The position numbers and the translations under genes were made by a program. A model generated the notes under the pieces. It did no database searches and had not been told where the DNA came from. It was given only the letters and a program-made list of their open reading frames with translations. 64,000 nt of DNA from contig JAEWRL010000190.1 in the NCBI GenBank assembly GCA_023398955.1, positions 62,001 to 126,000 of the forward strand, in the 5' to 3' direction. Origin of the DNA: Pseudomonadota bacterium. Its GTDB lineage: Bacteria > Myxococcota_A > Polyangia > Polyangiales > Polyangiaceae. Shown piece after piece: positions 8,917-17,556 of this stretch (the stretch's first letter is position 1; the number at the start of each line of letters is the position of its first letter).

Positions 8917-9015
8917 GCCTCGGAGTAACTGCCGGGCTCGAGCGGTCGCTGCGCCCTTGACTGTACGCTTTGCCCGTGGCTCACTCCCCGCCCCGCCACA
9001 CAGGCTAGGACACCC

Positions 9016-9165
9016 ATGAAGCGCACCTATCAGCCTCACAATACAAGCCGGCTCCGTACACACGGCTTCCGAAAGCGGCTCGCCACGAGCGGAGGGCAGA
9101 AAATCCTCAATAACCGCCGCCGCAAGGGCCGGCGACGGCTCGCGGTAACCGCTTACAAGAAGTAA
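9016..9165 (+). CDS. rpmH: 50S ribosomal protein L34
   Basis: A 49-residue, very basic protein beginning MKRTYQPHNTSRLRTHGF and ending RRRLAVTAYKK. This is the highly conserved L34 of the large ribosomal subunit. Most bacteria have 44-47 residues, so this one carries only a minor length change. It is the first gene of the conserved rpmH-rnpA-yidD-yidC-khpB block; rnpA starts three bases after its stop, implying translational coupling. In many bacteria dnaA lies upstream of rpmH; here rpmG takes that place. Confidence 0.97.
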   Translation: MKRTYQPHNTSRLRTHGFRKRLATSGGQKILNNRRRKGRRRLAVTAYKK

Positions 9166-9168
9166 TCC

Positions 9169-9579
9169 GTGGAACCGATCCGACCTGAGGGTCGGTTCCC
9201 TGGATCCTCACGCATCCGGAAGCGTTCCGAGTACCTCCACATCCAGAGCAGTGCCCGGCGAGTTCGCACTCGGCATTTCGTCCTGTTGGTGCACGGAGGC
9301 TCGTCGGTGGAACCGCGCCTGGGCATTGTCGTATCGAAGCGTGTGGGAAACGCGGTCGTGAGAAACCGAGCAAAGCGACTGACGCGTGAAGCTTTCCGCA
9401 CGTTGCGTTCGGTGTGGCCGAGGGGGATAGAAATCGTCGTCATAGTGCGCGCCCCACTGGGTCGACTCAAGCTGGGTGAGGTGGTGGCCGAGTGGCAGGA
9501 CGTATCCAAGCAGCTCCGGCGTCGCTTTCGGGAGGTCGAGAAAGACCGCCACTCGCTCGAATCTTGCCTGGCGAAGTGA
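9169..9579 (+). CDS. rnpA: Ribonuclease P protein component
   Basis: The 136-residue protein subunit of RNase P, which binds the catalytic RNA and helps it cut the 5' leader from pre-tRNAs. The family signature is visible as GIVVSKRVGNAVVRNRAKR, containing the RNR motif, and the N-terminus has RIRKRSEYLHI, the usual entry to the fold. The start is a GTG directly after the rpmH stop. The length is slightly above the usual 110-125 residues. The order rpmH-rnpA-yidD-yidC is the standard one, linking ribosome, tRNA maturation and membrane insertion. Confidence 0.96.
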   Translation: MEPIRPEGRFPGSSRIRKRSEYLHIQSSARRVRTRHFVLLVHGGSSVEPRLGIVVSKRVGNAVVRNRAKRLTREAFRTLRSVWPRGIEIVVIVRAPLGRLKLGEVVAEWQDVSKQLRRRFREVEKDRHSLESCLAK

Positions 9580-9609
9580 GGCCGATGGACGCAGACTTCG
9601 CGCGCAACC

Positions 9610-9900
9610 ATGCTCGCCAGGGTGCTCATTATGCTGATACGGTTGTATCAGTGGACGGTTTCCCCGCTCCTCGGCAATGTCTGCCGATTCGAGCCGTCTT
9701 GCTCTCGGTACGCCATCGAATGCATTCGGCTGCATGGGGCGCTGAGAGGCTCCTGGTTCAGCGTGCGGCGGATTGGACGCTGTCATCCCTTCAACCCGGG
9801 CGGCTATGATCCGCCGCCTCTGCCAACGAGCCGTCGCAACTCCGGCGACAGCAGCACATCCCATGATCCCACAGGCGAGCGGTGTACGGCCCTTGGCTGA
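9610..9900 (+). CDS. yidD: Membrane protein insertion efficiency factor YidD
   Basis: A 96-residue YidD-family protein that associates with the inner membrane and assists YidC-dependent insertion. The family core is clear: LYQWTVSPLLGNVCRFEPSC, then SRYAIE and CHPFNPGGYDP. The three conserved cysteines are present (NVCRFEPSC and GRCHPF). The tail beyond DPPP is longer and less conserved. It lies 30 bases after rnpA and 27 bases before yidC on the same strand, in the expected order. Confidence 0.95.
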   Translation: MLARVLIMLIRLYQWTVSPLLGNVCRFEPSCSRYAIECIRLHGALRGSWFSVRRIGRCHPFNPGGYDPPPLPTSRRNSGDSSTSHDPTGERCTALG

Positions 9901-9927
9901 CCCGGGACCCAGGAAATACAAGTCGAT

Positions 9928-11769
9928 ATGGAACGAAGCGGTCTAGCGCGCTGGCTGCTCCTAGGTTTGGCCGCCCTCTTACTCTTCACCTACGTCCCGA
10001 AGTGGCTCGGGAACGGAGACGCTCCCGAGCTCCAACCACTGCAGCCCGAGCTGACAGAAGCCCCGGCTTCGCGGCAGCCGGAAAAGCTTTGCTCGCTTCG
10101 GGGACCTCGCTTCGAAGTCGAGCTGACGACCCGGGGAGCCTCCGTGAAGCACGCTTACCTGCTTCGCGACAAGTATCGGCGGGAGGGCAAACAGATCGAC
10201 CTGTCCACGACCACCGCACAGGAACTGTACCGGCAGCTTCACTTCAGCTGGCGCAATTCCGCCGTAGCAGGGAAGGACGCGGCGGACTGGCAGGTGGACC
10301 ATGACGCGCTCGACTACGAGCTCGTGGAGCAGCCCGACAACAGTCGCTGCGACTTCGTCTACGAGAGCGAAAAGGCTCGGATTACCAAGACGATTCGCAC
10401 CACGGAACGACCCTACGAGCTCGTCGCGACGGCGACCATCGAGAACCGAGCGAGTGTACCCCTCCGTCACGCTCTATCGATTCACACCGCCGCCTGGCGC
10501 CTGGATACGGAGGTCGCGGGAGAGATGTTCCGTGTCAGCCCCTACATTACCCACGTCGAGTGCTCGACCGTGGGCGGGGACACGGTCCGCCTGCTGCCCG
10601 ACGATTTCGAGCCGGGTGACTTCCAGGAGCCGGCCTTCAGCAAGAGTTCTCTCAATCCAGGGGACTGGTATCAGGTGGCCGGGACGCCAACCTTCGCGGC
10701 CGTCTCCAACGCCTATTTCGCGCATGCGCTGGTCCCGCTGAAATCCCCAAAGGGCACTCCAGCCTGCCAACTGCAGATCGAGGAGCGCTGGGACGCGAAA
10801 CGGTTTGGCGGCAAGGGAGCGGACCCCAACTCTGGGGCGATGTATCGCGCGCGATTGGCCTATGAGGCCACCACGCTCACCCCCGGCAAGTCAGCACGCT
10901 ATGAGGTGCTGACCTATGTGGGACCGAAGGAGCGTGACCTGCTCGCTGCCGCTGGTGGTGGGAACACGGGACTCGGGGAGCTCATCGATCTCGGATTCTT
11001 CGCTGCAATCGCGAAGATCCTCGTCGCGTTTCTGGTGAAGGTCTACCAGTTCATTCCGAGCTGGGGCGTCGCCATCATCATTCTCACGTTGACAGCTCGC
11101 ATCCTGCTGTTTCCGCTCGCGATCCCGTCGATCAAGAGCATGATCAAGATGCGGGAGCTGAAGCCTGAGATTGAGGCGCTAAACCAGAAGTTCAAGGACG
11201 ATGCTCAGGGTAAGGGCCTCGCCCAGATGGAGCTGTGGCGCAAGCACAACGTCAACCCTCTGAAGGGTTGCCTGCCACAACTCGCGTCGCTTCCCGTCTG
11301 GTTTGCGCTCTACACGACGCTTCAAACTGCCGTCGAGCTCTACAACATTCCCTTCTTGTGGTTCCCCGATCTTTCGGAGCCGGACCCCTACTACATTCTC
11401 CCGTTCGTCATCGGCTCGACCTACTTCCTGCAGCAGAAGATGATGCCCATGCAGATGGACCCCGCTCAGCAGAAGATGATGCTGTACTTCATGCCCGGCA
11501 TGTTCACTGTGTTCATGCTCTTTCTTCCCTCGGGCCTCGGGGTCTACATGTTCACCAACTCGGTGCTCGGCATCGCACAGCAGCAAATTGTGGAGTACCA
11601 CGCGAAACGGTCGGGCACGCGGGGGAACGGAACAAGTGGCAAGAAAGACGTGACTGCCGAGGGCGGCGCGTCGCTGGCGGGCGCGCCAAAGGCCAAGGCC
11701 AGTAAGCGCACCAGCTCGCCTCGACGGCTCAAGGAGGGGCAGCCATCCCTCGGCAAAGGAAAGGCGTGA
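9928..11769 (+). CDS. yidC: Membrane protein insertase YidC
   Basis: A 613-residue YidC/Oxa1-family insertase that places membrane proteins with or without SecYEG. An N-terminal helix (residues 9-22) is followed by a large periplasmic domain (about 55-330), as in Gram-negative YidC. The conserved Oxa1 domain has five helices, including FIPSWGVAIIILTLTARILL, KGCLPQLASLPVWFALYTTL and the last helix FMLFLPSGLGVYMFTNSVLG. The hydrophilic-groove arginine is in TARILLFP. A basic C-terminal tail (KRTSSPRRLKEG) could contact ribosomes. khpB begins four bases after its stop. Confidence 0.97.
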   Translation: MERSGLARWLLLGLAALLLFTYVPKWLGNGDAPELQPLQPELTEAPASRQPEKLCSLRGPRFEVELTTRGASVKHAYLLRDKYRREGKQIDLSTTTAQELYRQLHFSWRNSAVAGKDAADWQVDHDALDYELVEQPDNSRCDFVYESEKARITKTIRTTERPYELVATATIENRASVPLRHALSIHTAAWRLDTEVAGEMFRVSPYITHVECSTVGGDTVRLLPDDFEPGDFQEPAFSKSSLNPGDWYQVAGTPTFAAVSNAYFAHALVPLKSPKGTPACQLQIEERWDAKRFGGKGADPNSGAMYRARLAYEATTLTPGKSARYEVLTYVGPKERDLLAAAGGGNTGLGELIDLGFFAAIAKILVAFLVKVYQFIPSWGVAIIILTLTARILLFPLAIPSIKSMIKMRELKPEIEALNQKFKDDAQGKGLAQMELWRKHNVNPLKGCLPQLASLPVWFALYTTLQTAVELYNIPFLWFPDLSEPDPYYILPFVIGSTYFLQQKMMPMQMDPAQQKMMLYFMPGMFTVFMLFLPSGLGVYMFTNSVLGIAQQQIVEYHAKRSGTRGNGTSGKKDVTAEGGASLAGAPKAKASKRTSSPRRLKEGQPSLGKGKA

Positions 11770-11772
11770 CCG

Positions 11773-12468
11773 ATGAACGACTCCAACGAGACACCGGAGC
11801 CCCTTGAAGGGCAAACCACCAACGACGCGAAGCGCGAGAAGTCCGAGCACTCCGACGCGGACCGCGAGACGCGAACGTCAGACCCCAGCCTGGCGACAGA
11901 GGCCGGCAGCGAAGAGAATCCGGCGGAGCGTGCGCGCAAGCGGCGCCGCCGGCGTCGTGAGGACGAGCGGGACGAGGGTGCGGCGTTCGCGAACGATGAG
12001 CGGGCCCAGCAGGCCGTAAAGTTCGTGTCCGATGTGCTTCGCGAGATGGGCATGGACTGCCGTGCCCGGCTGCGGAAGCCGCGCCAGGATCCCGAGGACG
12101 CCAATCCAGAAATCATCGTGGATATTGGCGGTCGGGACTCGGGTCGAATCATCGGAAAGAAGGGCCAGGTCCTTGCCGCCCTGCAGTTCCTCACACACAG
12201 GGCAATCAACCGCCCCGGTGAGGAGCGTCGCCACGTGTTGGTCGATGCCGAAGGGTACCGTTCGCGACGGGACGCCTCCCTGGCGACGATGGCTCGACGG
12301 TTGGGTCGCCAGGCGGTGGAGCTAGGAAAGATCATCACCTTCGAACCCATGAACCCGCGGGACAGGCGGGTAGTCCACCTGGCCCTCGCGAAGTTTGAGG
12401 GCGTCGTCACGAAGAGCGAGGGCGAAGGCGATGATCGCCGGGTGCAAATCATCCCGGTGCGGCGCTAG
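11773..12468 (+). CDS. khpB: KH-R3H RNA-binding protein KhpB (Jag)
   Basis: A 231-residue RNA-binding protein of the Jag/KhpB (SpoIIIJ-associated) family. The first 75 residues are highly charged and disordered, with a run of arginines. The KH domain carries the loop GRIIGKKGQVLAALQ (about 130-150), and the R3H domain has RDRRVVHLALAKFEG near the end. The usual N-terminal Jag domain is absent and replaced by the acidic/basic tail. KhpB partners with KhpA and influences translation and cell elongation in other bacteria. Its place directly after yidC is the conserved one. Confidence 0.94.
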   Translation: MNDSNETPEPLEGQTTNDAKREKSEHSDADRETRTSDPSLATEAGSEENPAERARKRRRRRREDERDEGAAFANDERAQQAVKFVSDVLREMGMDCRARLRKPRQDPEDANPEIIVDIGGRDSGRIIGKKGQVLAALQFLTHRAINRPGEERRHVLVDAEGYRSRRDASLATMARRLGRQAVELGKIITFEPMNPRDRRVVHLALAKFEGVVTKSEGEGDDRRVQIIPVRR

Positions 12469-12684
12469 TTCGCGTCCGCCCGCCACCTTGCGACCGACCG
12501 ACCGCCAACCCGCGCGACCGAAAGGCACCCGGATTGCGCTAGCGGGGGCAATGCGCCATGCGACGGCTCCATGCGCTAGCTTTCCTGGCAATGTCGGGCT
12601 CCTCTATGCATGATCCTGCAAGATCCGGCGTCCAAACAGCGCGTGGGGTGAGTCCACCGTTCGCTGCGCTACCGAGGAACAACA

Positions 12685-13293
12685 ATGACCAGGTTTGCCA
12701 CATCCACCTTCCGAACAGTCCTCGCCGTTGCCATCGCGTCGTCCGCTCTTGCCTGCGGCGGTCCCCAAGCCGTTCGCGGCGACGATGTCGCCGGGCTCGA
12801 CGACGAAGCGCTGAGTACAGGGCTCGACAAGCGTGACCTCCAGAAGCTCCTTCGGGAGAATCTGCAAACCCTCGAATCGTCGGCGGTGGTTAAACGCTGG
12901 GAAGGAGAAGACCGTCCCACTGTAGCGGTGATGCCTCTGCGCAATGAGACAAGCGAGCACATAGACAGCGCGTTGGACGCTCTCATCAGCGATGTCGAAA
13001 CAACCCTCGTCAACGCGGGGCATGTGAGGGTGATCAGCTTGGAGAATCAACCGGAAATGATTCAACAGGCCCGCAGCCAGTATGGAGATGCTTTCGATCC
13101 CAGCCAGGCTGCTGCCTGGGGGCGTCAGGTCGGCGCGCGCTACATCGTGACCGGGAAAGTGTTCTCGACGGACGAGCGACAAGATGATACGCGCCGCGTG
13201 CAGTATTCGCTGTTCCTACAGGTGCTCGATGTGGAGACGAGCGACATCCTGTTCCAGAACAAGACGACCATCACGAAGGCTCTCATTGGCTGA
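12685..13293 (+). CDS. LpoB-like outer-membrane lipoprotein
   Basis: A 202-residue lipoprotein with a signal ending SSALAC (lipidated Cys about 24). The body resembles the LpoB/PBP-activator family: RPTVAVMPLRNETSEHID, a strand-helix pattern, then GRQVGARYIVTGKVFSTDE and LFLQVLDVETSDILFQNK. E. coli LpoB spans the periplasm to switch on the PBP1B transglycosylase; the same role here is inference. A ribosome binding site (GAGG, 12673) precedes the ATG. It overlaps the next lipoprotein gene by eight bases, and this pairing (LpoB-like plus COG3014-like) recurs in other proteobacteria, which supports the call. Confidence 0.83.
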   Translation: MTRFATSTFRTVLAVAIASSALACGGPQAVRGDDVAGLDDEALSTGLDKRDLQKLLRENLQTLESSAVVKRWEGEDRPTVAVMPLRNETSEHIDSALDALISDVETTLVNAGHVRVISLENQPEMIQQARSQYGDAFDPSQAAAWGRQVGARYIVTGKVFSTDERQDDTRRVQYSLFLQVLDVETSDILFQNKTTITKALIG

Positions 13294-14719
13294 ACCCTCG
13301 CGAGGTGCGCGCGCGATTGTCCTTGGACGCTCGGGACGCGCCGGGTTTGCGCTGAAGGTGGCGCTGGGCCTACTGGGCCTCGCCCTTGCCGGCTGCGCGG
13401 GACATGCCTCGCGAACCGCTGAGGCAAGGTCTGCGCTCGACGCCAAGAACCCCGAGCTGGCGCTGAGTCTTCTGAACGAGGAGCTCGACGTCGAGAACGC
13501 CGCCGCCCTCCCCGATGACTTGTCCGGCGACAATACGCTGCTGATTCTCGATCGCTCGATGGTGCTTCAGCAGCTTGCGAAGTATCAATTGTCCAGCCGC
13601 GATCTGGAGATTGCCGACAAGCGCATCGAGGTCCTGGACTTCTCGCGCGGCGCCGTGGACGAGCTCGGCAAGTACCTCTACTCGGACGACGCGGGCCCCT
13701 ACAAGGCACCTCCGTACGAGAAGCTGATGATCAACACCATGAACATGGTGAACTACCTAGCGCGCGGTGATCTCGGCGGCGCACGCATTGAAGCGCGGCG
13801 GTTGGCCGTCATGCAGAAGTTCATCAGCGAGAGCGAGTCACCCGCTGAGGCAGCGCTTGGGCCCGGCAGCTACCTTGCTGGGTTCACGTTCGAGAAGAGC
13901 ATGCGCTACGATGAAGCCCTGCGCTTCTATGATGAAGCGCTGGAGCACGGGGACTATCAGAGCCTCGCTAGCCCCGTACGTCGACTGTTGTCCAAGAGCG
14001 GATACAAGAGCCCGCGGCTACGCCGCCTTGTTGAAGCGGGTTCCTCGTCCCCGACGGCGGAGGAAGGCGCGCAAGATGGGGAGACAGCGGAGGAAGCAGA
14101 CGGAACAGCGGAGTCCGGGGAGATCCTCGTCATAGTTAGCTTTGGCCGCGTTCCGGCCAAGGTAGCGGAGCGCGTGCCTATCGGGCTTGCGCTGACCTAC
14201 GCATCGGGCGCTCTTAGCCCAAACCAGGTCTCACGTGCCAACTATCTGGCGGCTCAGGGATTGGTGACGTGGGTCAACTACCCGGAGCTCGGCAAGCCCC
14301 GCGGACAGTACGACCGGCCCGGCTTCGCCATTGACGGTGAATGGCAACGGCTGGAGGGCGCTCTTGCGGTCGACAAGCTGGCGCACACTGCGTGGGACAG
14401 CACGAAGGGGACCATTATCGCAGCTGCCATCACCCGCCTCCTGGCGCGCGTCGCGGCTGGCGAGGTCGTGCGGCAAGTGAGTGGGGAGGGCATCGAAGGG
14501 GCACTGCTCAGCCTGGTAACACAGGCGACCCTCACCGCGGCTGATACCCCGGACACGCGGAGCTGGGCGACGCTGCCGGCACGCATGGCGCTCGGGAGGG
14601 TGCGGGTAGCACCTGGCCAGCACTGGGTACATCTGGAGGCTCGCGGGAAGGCGAAGCGGCAGAGAGTCACCGTCAAGCCCGGAGGCTGGGCGGTCGTGGC
14701 GCTGACAGTGCTAGGCTAG
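13286..14719 (+). CDS. COG3014-like lipoprotein
   Basis: A 477-residue lipoprotein that resembles COG3014, a family of unknown function often next to lpoB-like genes. I take the TTG at 13286 as start: it overlaps the upstream stop, has AAGG six bases before it, and gives a lipoprotein signal ending LALAGC. A GTG at 13358 would leave no basic residues before the signal. A TPR-like helical part (about 60-260) includes GSYLAGFTFEKSMRYDEALR. The C-terminal half has RVPIGLALTYASGALSPNQV and KLAHTAWDSTKGTIIAAAIT. It probably works at the same site as the LpoB-like protein. Confidence 0.78.
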   Translation: MAEPSRGARAIVLGRSGRAGFALKVALGLLGLALAGCAGHASRTAEARSALDAKNPELALSLLNEELDVENAAALPDDLSGDNTLLILDRSMVLQQLAKYQLSSRDLEIADKRIEVLDFSRGAVDELGKYLYSDDAGPYKAPPYEKLMINTMNMVNYLARGDLGGARIEARRLAVMQKFISESESPAEAALGPGSYLAGFTFEKSMRYDEALRFYDEALEHGDYQSLASPVRRLLSKSGYKSPRLRRLVEAGSSSPTAEEGAQDGETAEEADGTAESGEILVIVSFGRVPAKVAERVPIGLALTYASGALSPNQVSRANYLAAQGLVTWVNYPELGKPRGQYDRPGFAIDGEWQRLEGALAVDKLAHTAWDSTKGTIIAAAITRLLARVAAGEVVRQVSGEGIEGALLSLVTQATLTAADTPDTRSWATLPARMALGRVRVAPGQHWVHLEARGKAKRQRVTVKPGGWAVVALTVLG

Positions 14720-14768
14720 GCAGACGAGCGGTCGACCATCGCTAATCGTTCATTGCCGGGGCGTTGAT

Positions 14769-16703
14769 TCACCGCGAGTACGATTCGCCATCGAACTCAT
14801 AGCGCCTCACTTGATCCATCCAAGGAAGCACGAAAGCCTCGAGCCCCCCCGAGGGCGCCACATCCTCAGGAAAGGGATAGCTCGATTGGGTCCAGCCGAT
14901 GGCTGCGCCCGGTCGAAGCTCAATCGAGACTCCGCCCGCGGAGGATGGCACGAACGCGATCGCCCCCAGAATGCGGGCGTCTCCAACGGCTCTTCCGATC
15001 TCCGCAGCGAACACGCGCGCAAGGCGCGTGCCCTTGACGCTGTAGACCACGAGCGCATGGCGAACGACCTCCTGTCCGCCCAGCTCCTCGCTCGCCGTGG
15101 CGCGAATGTCCAGGCGCGCCACTATCTCTGCCAAACCGTCGCCTGTAAGATCCTTCGCAGTGACGTCGATGACATCCCCGCCCGTTTCGACTCCCATAGT
15201 GATGTACGTATAGCTTGCGCCTCCCAAGAAGCCCTTGCCAAAGACCACTACATCGCGTCCGTGAACGAGGACGCGCTCAGGCGTCTGGTCGCCTGCCACA
15301 TTCGTTACGAAGTCGAACGTTGGCTCATGCTCAGCGACCTTGCGCTCGCGCTTGTAGAGAGAATACACTTGGTCCAGGAGCTCCTCAGGGTTGGGGGGGC
15401 GCGGCGCCGCGAGCCCAGCGCCAGCCGTGGAGCCAGTGGTGCGCGAAACCCCGGGGGCAGGCGTCACCTTCTGCTTGGTTCGTGCCACTTCCTCGAAACC
15501 ATGACCGGACCACTGGTACGTGCGGCTCGTCACCTCGTCCCAAGGAAGCAATGCGGATGGCATGTCGGCGGGACGGGGTTCGTCGTACTCATCCCGCTCC
15601 ACCTTCGACGTCTTGCTCGACTTGATAACGAGACCGATCTTGCCACCTGTGCGCCCTACCTTGACTTCGTTGACCACGAGCCCGTCATCGGACTTGACCC
15701 CGGTCTCGTGCGTCAGCTCGATCTTGGGCTCGCCACTTCCACTCAGTTTGATGACCTGCAAGACCTCGCGGTACCTGCTCCCTTTCCCCAACCGCCGTAC
15801 CGTGAGGATCTCCTGTTTGCCATCGCCATCGAAATCATGCAGCTCGAGGCGAGTAACCATCGAGGCATCACGAACTTGCAGGTCGGAGAAGTAGAACTCA
15901 CGTCCATCGCGGTAGTGTGCTCCCACGATTGTCAGAAACTGTCCGTAGATAGCCACCTGCTCGAGCATCTCATCCCCGCACACGTCACCGGTCAGCTGCT
16001 TCGCCGGCTTCGTGCCAAGACCATGAGCACGAATGATGCTCTGATAAAGGCCCTGCTCGGCTTCCAGCATCAGCGGTGGCAGTGCAGCGCCATTGGCGGC
16101 CCTGCTGGTCCCGATGGTTCCCTTCGGTGTACCGGGGCGATCAGCATCCGTGTACCGCACGGCAGCCCTCAGGCCGGTGCGGACCTTTGCGGCAGACGGA
16201 AAGGTAGACCAGGGAAGCGAAGCCTCCAACGTGAACCCCTCCGCATTGGCAGCCTCCACGATAGTAGCCGTCTTGCGCGTCTTGCCATCCACCTTCATCA
16301 GCGCGGCTGAGCTGCCGGCAATACCCGGATAGAGTTCGATGCGGTGCGTTTCATATCCGCTGGCGCTGGTGGGAAATGCCAGAAGCAGGGTCGCGTAATC
16401 CTCACCTCGCCCGGCCCTTGCCGTCCTCACGATTCGATCATCGACGACGTCCAGCGCGATGTAGATGTTGTCGTCATCATAGCCTACCGCTGCTTCCGCC
16501 CTTGTTCCCGCGGTCTTGCCCGAGACCTGTACATCGAGCTTCGACATGCGCGCCTTCCAGTCTCGCAGCATGCCGTCGACCCGCACCTTCGTGACTGGAT
16601 CGGCCCAGAGTGCTTGGGCGTCCACTGCAGCGAGCGCTGGAGTGGAACCAAGGAGCACCCAGGCCGCCAGCAGCGCCCAGAATGTCATTGCTCTATTGTT
16701 CAC
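14769..16703 (-). CDS. Secreted protein with CBM9/DOMON-like N-terminal domain
   Basis: A 644-residue exported protein of unknown function. The signal peptide (WVLLGSTPALA) is followed by a CBM9/DOMON-like region (about 28-210): VDGMLRDW, DDDNIYIALDVVDDRIVR and FTLEASLPWSTF. This fold in other proteins binds carbohydrates or haem. Later stretches contain FG-GAP-like strings (LELHDFDGDGKQEILTVRR and AKDLTGDGLAEIVARL), suggesting two beta-propeller or calcium-binding segments. The GTG start overlaps the pspA stop by four bases (GTGA), so the two are co-translated. The role in a PspA operon is unknown. Confidence 0.78.
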   Translation of the reverse strand: MNNRAMTFWALLAAWVLLGSTPALAAVDAQALWADPVTKVRVDGMLRDWKARMSKLDVQVSGKTAGTRAEAAVGYDDDNIYIALDVVDDRIVRTARAGRGEDYATLLLAFPTSASGYETHRIELYPGIAGSSAALMKVDGKTRKTATIVEAANAEGFTLEASLPWSTFPSAAKVRTGLRAAVRYTDADRPGTPKGTIGTSRAANGAALPPLMLEAEQGLYQSIIRAHGLGTKPAKQLTGDVCGDEMLEQVAIYGQFLTIVGAHYRDGREFYFSDLQVRDASMVTRLELHDFDGDGKQEILTVRRLGKGSRYREVLQVIKLSGSGEPKIELTHETGVKSDDGLVVNEVKVGRTGGKIGLVIKSSKTSKVERDEYDEPRPADMPSALLPWDEVTSRTYQWSGHGFEEVARTKQKVTPAPGVSRTTGSTAGAGLAAPRPPNPEELLDQVYSLYKRERKVAEHEPTFDFVTNVAGDQTPERVLVHGRDVVVFGKGFLGGASYTYITMGVETGGDVIDVTAKDLTGDGLAEIVARLDIRATASEELGGQEVVRHALVVYSVKGTRLARVFAAEIGRAVGDARILGAIAFVPSSAGGVSIELRPGAAIGWTQSSYPFPEDVAPSGGLEAFVLPWMDQVRRYEFDGESYSR

Positions 16704-17536
16704 GTCGACTGCTTCATCCTCAGGTCTTGGCGGTCCTCGGCCTCGAGCTCGGCAAGGGCTTTGGCGAGCTCCTCCTGCTCGGCCTCGTCGAGAGCAGCAA
16801 ACTCGTCGCTGACGCTAGAGTCGACTCGGACAGGTGCTTGTGCGGGTGGCGCCACCTCAGGTGGGGCGAGGCCCATCTTCCGCTTCAGCGTCAGCAGGTC
16901 CTCATCGGCTCCCGCCGTCGCTTCCAGCTCACTGAATCGGTGAGCAAGGACATCGCCCGAGTACTCGGTGGAGAGCTCGGCAGAAGCCTCGGCCTCGGCC
17001 TCGAGCTGATCGATCTTGCCAGCCATGCGGTCGAAGGCTTCGAATGCACTGGCGTTCCGCAGCCCGCTCATCGTTTCCTGAATGGCGCGTTGCGCTTCGG
17101 CGCGCTTCTTCCGCGCAATGAGCAGACTCTTCTTGCGCTTCGCCTCCTCGATCTTTCCGTTGAGAGCCCTCAGAGCAAGCTTCAACTGGTCGACCGCGGC
17201 TTTCTGCTTCTGCCATTGAGCAGAGTACTGCTCGGTGAGCTGGTCGTGCTCCTTGCGACGGGCCAGCGCTTCCTTGGCGAGGTTGTCATCCCCAGCACGT
17301 ACGGCCATCATCGCCCGCCGTTCCCACTCGACCGCCTTGGCTTTCTCAGCCTCTAGCTGCCGCGTCAGGCGTTTCTCATCGGCGATGGACGATGCCACCT
17401 GCTTCTTCGCCTCGATGAGCTGTGTGTTCATATCGATCAGTATCTGCTCGAGCATCTTCTCGGGATCCTCGGAGCGACTGATCAGGTCGTTGATGTTCGA
17501 TTTGATGAGCGTCGCCAGGCGAGCGAAAATTCCCAT
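16700..17536 (-). CDS. pspA: PspA/IM30-family membrane-stress protein
   Basis: A 278-residue PspA/Vipp1 (ESCRT-III-like) protein that coats and repairs the inner membrane under stress. The start MGIFARLATLIKSNINDLIS is the family signature. The protein is almost wholly coiled coil (about 30-215). It has the characteristic RSEDPEKMLEQILIDMNTQL stretch, then an acidic low-complexity tail not found in E. coli PspA (222 residues). No pspB/C/F genes are seen. It sits between a YbjN-like gene (20-base gap) and the CBM9-like secreted protein (4-base overlap). Confidence 0.92.
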   Translation of the reverse strand: MGIFARLATLIKSNINDLISRSEDPEKMLEQILIDMNTQLIEAKKQVASSIADEKRLTRQLEAEKAKAVEWERRAMMAVRAGDDNLAKEALARRKEHDQLTEQYSAQWQKQKAAVDQLKLALRALNGKIEEAKRKKSLLIARKKRAEAQRAIQETMSGLRNASAFEAFDRMAGKIDQLEAEAEASAELSTEYSGDVLAHRFSELEATAGADEDLLTLKRKMGLAPPEVAPPAQAPVRVDSSVSDEFAALDEAEQEELAKALAELEAEDRQDLRMKQST

Positions 17537-17556
17537 GTTGACCTCTACGCTTCGTC

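Noticed and set aside
8823..9015. Chromosome origin next to rpmH
   Set aside because: No cluster of DnaA boxes or AT-rich unwinding region is visible in the spacer.
14811..16310. A 499-codon rightward open frame
   Set aside because: It lies wholly antisense to the CBM9-like gene, has no family pattern, and is explained by high G+C codon bias.
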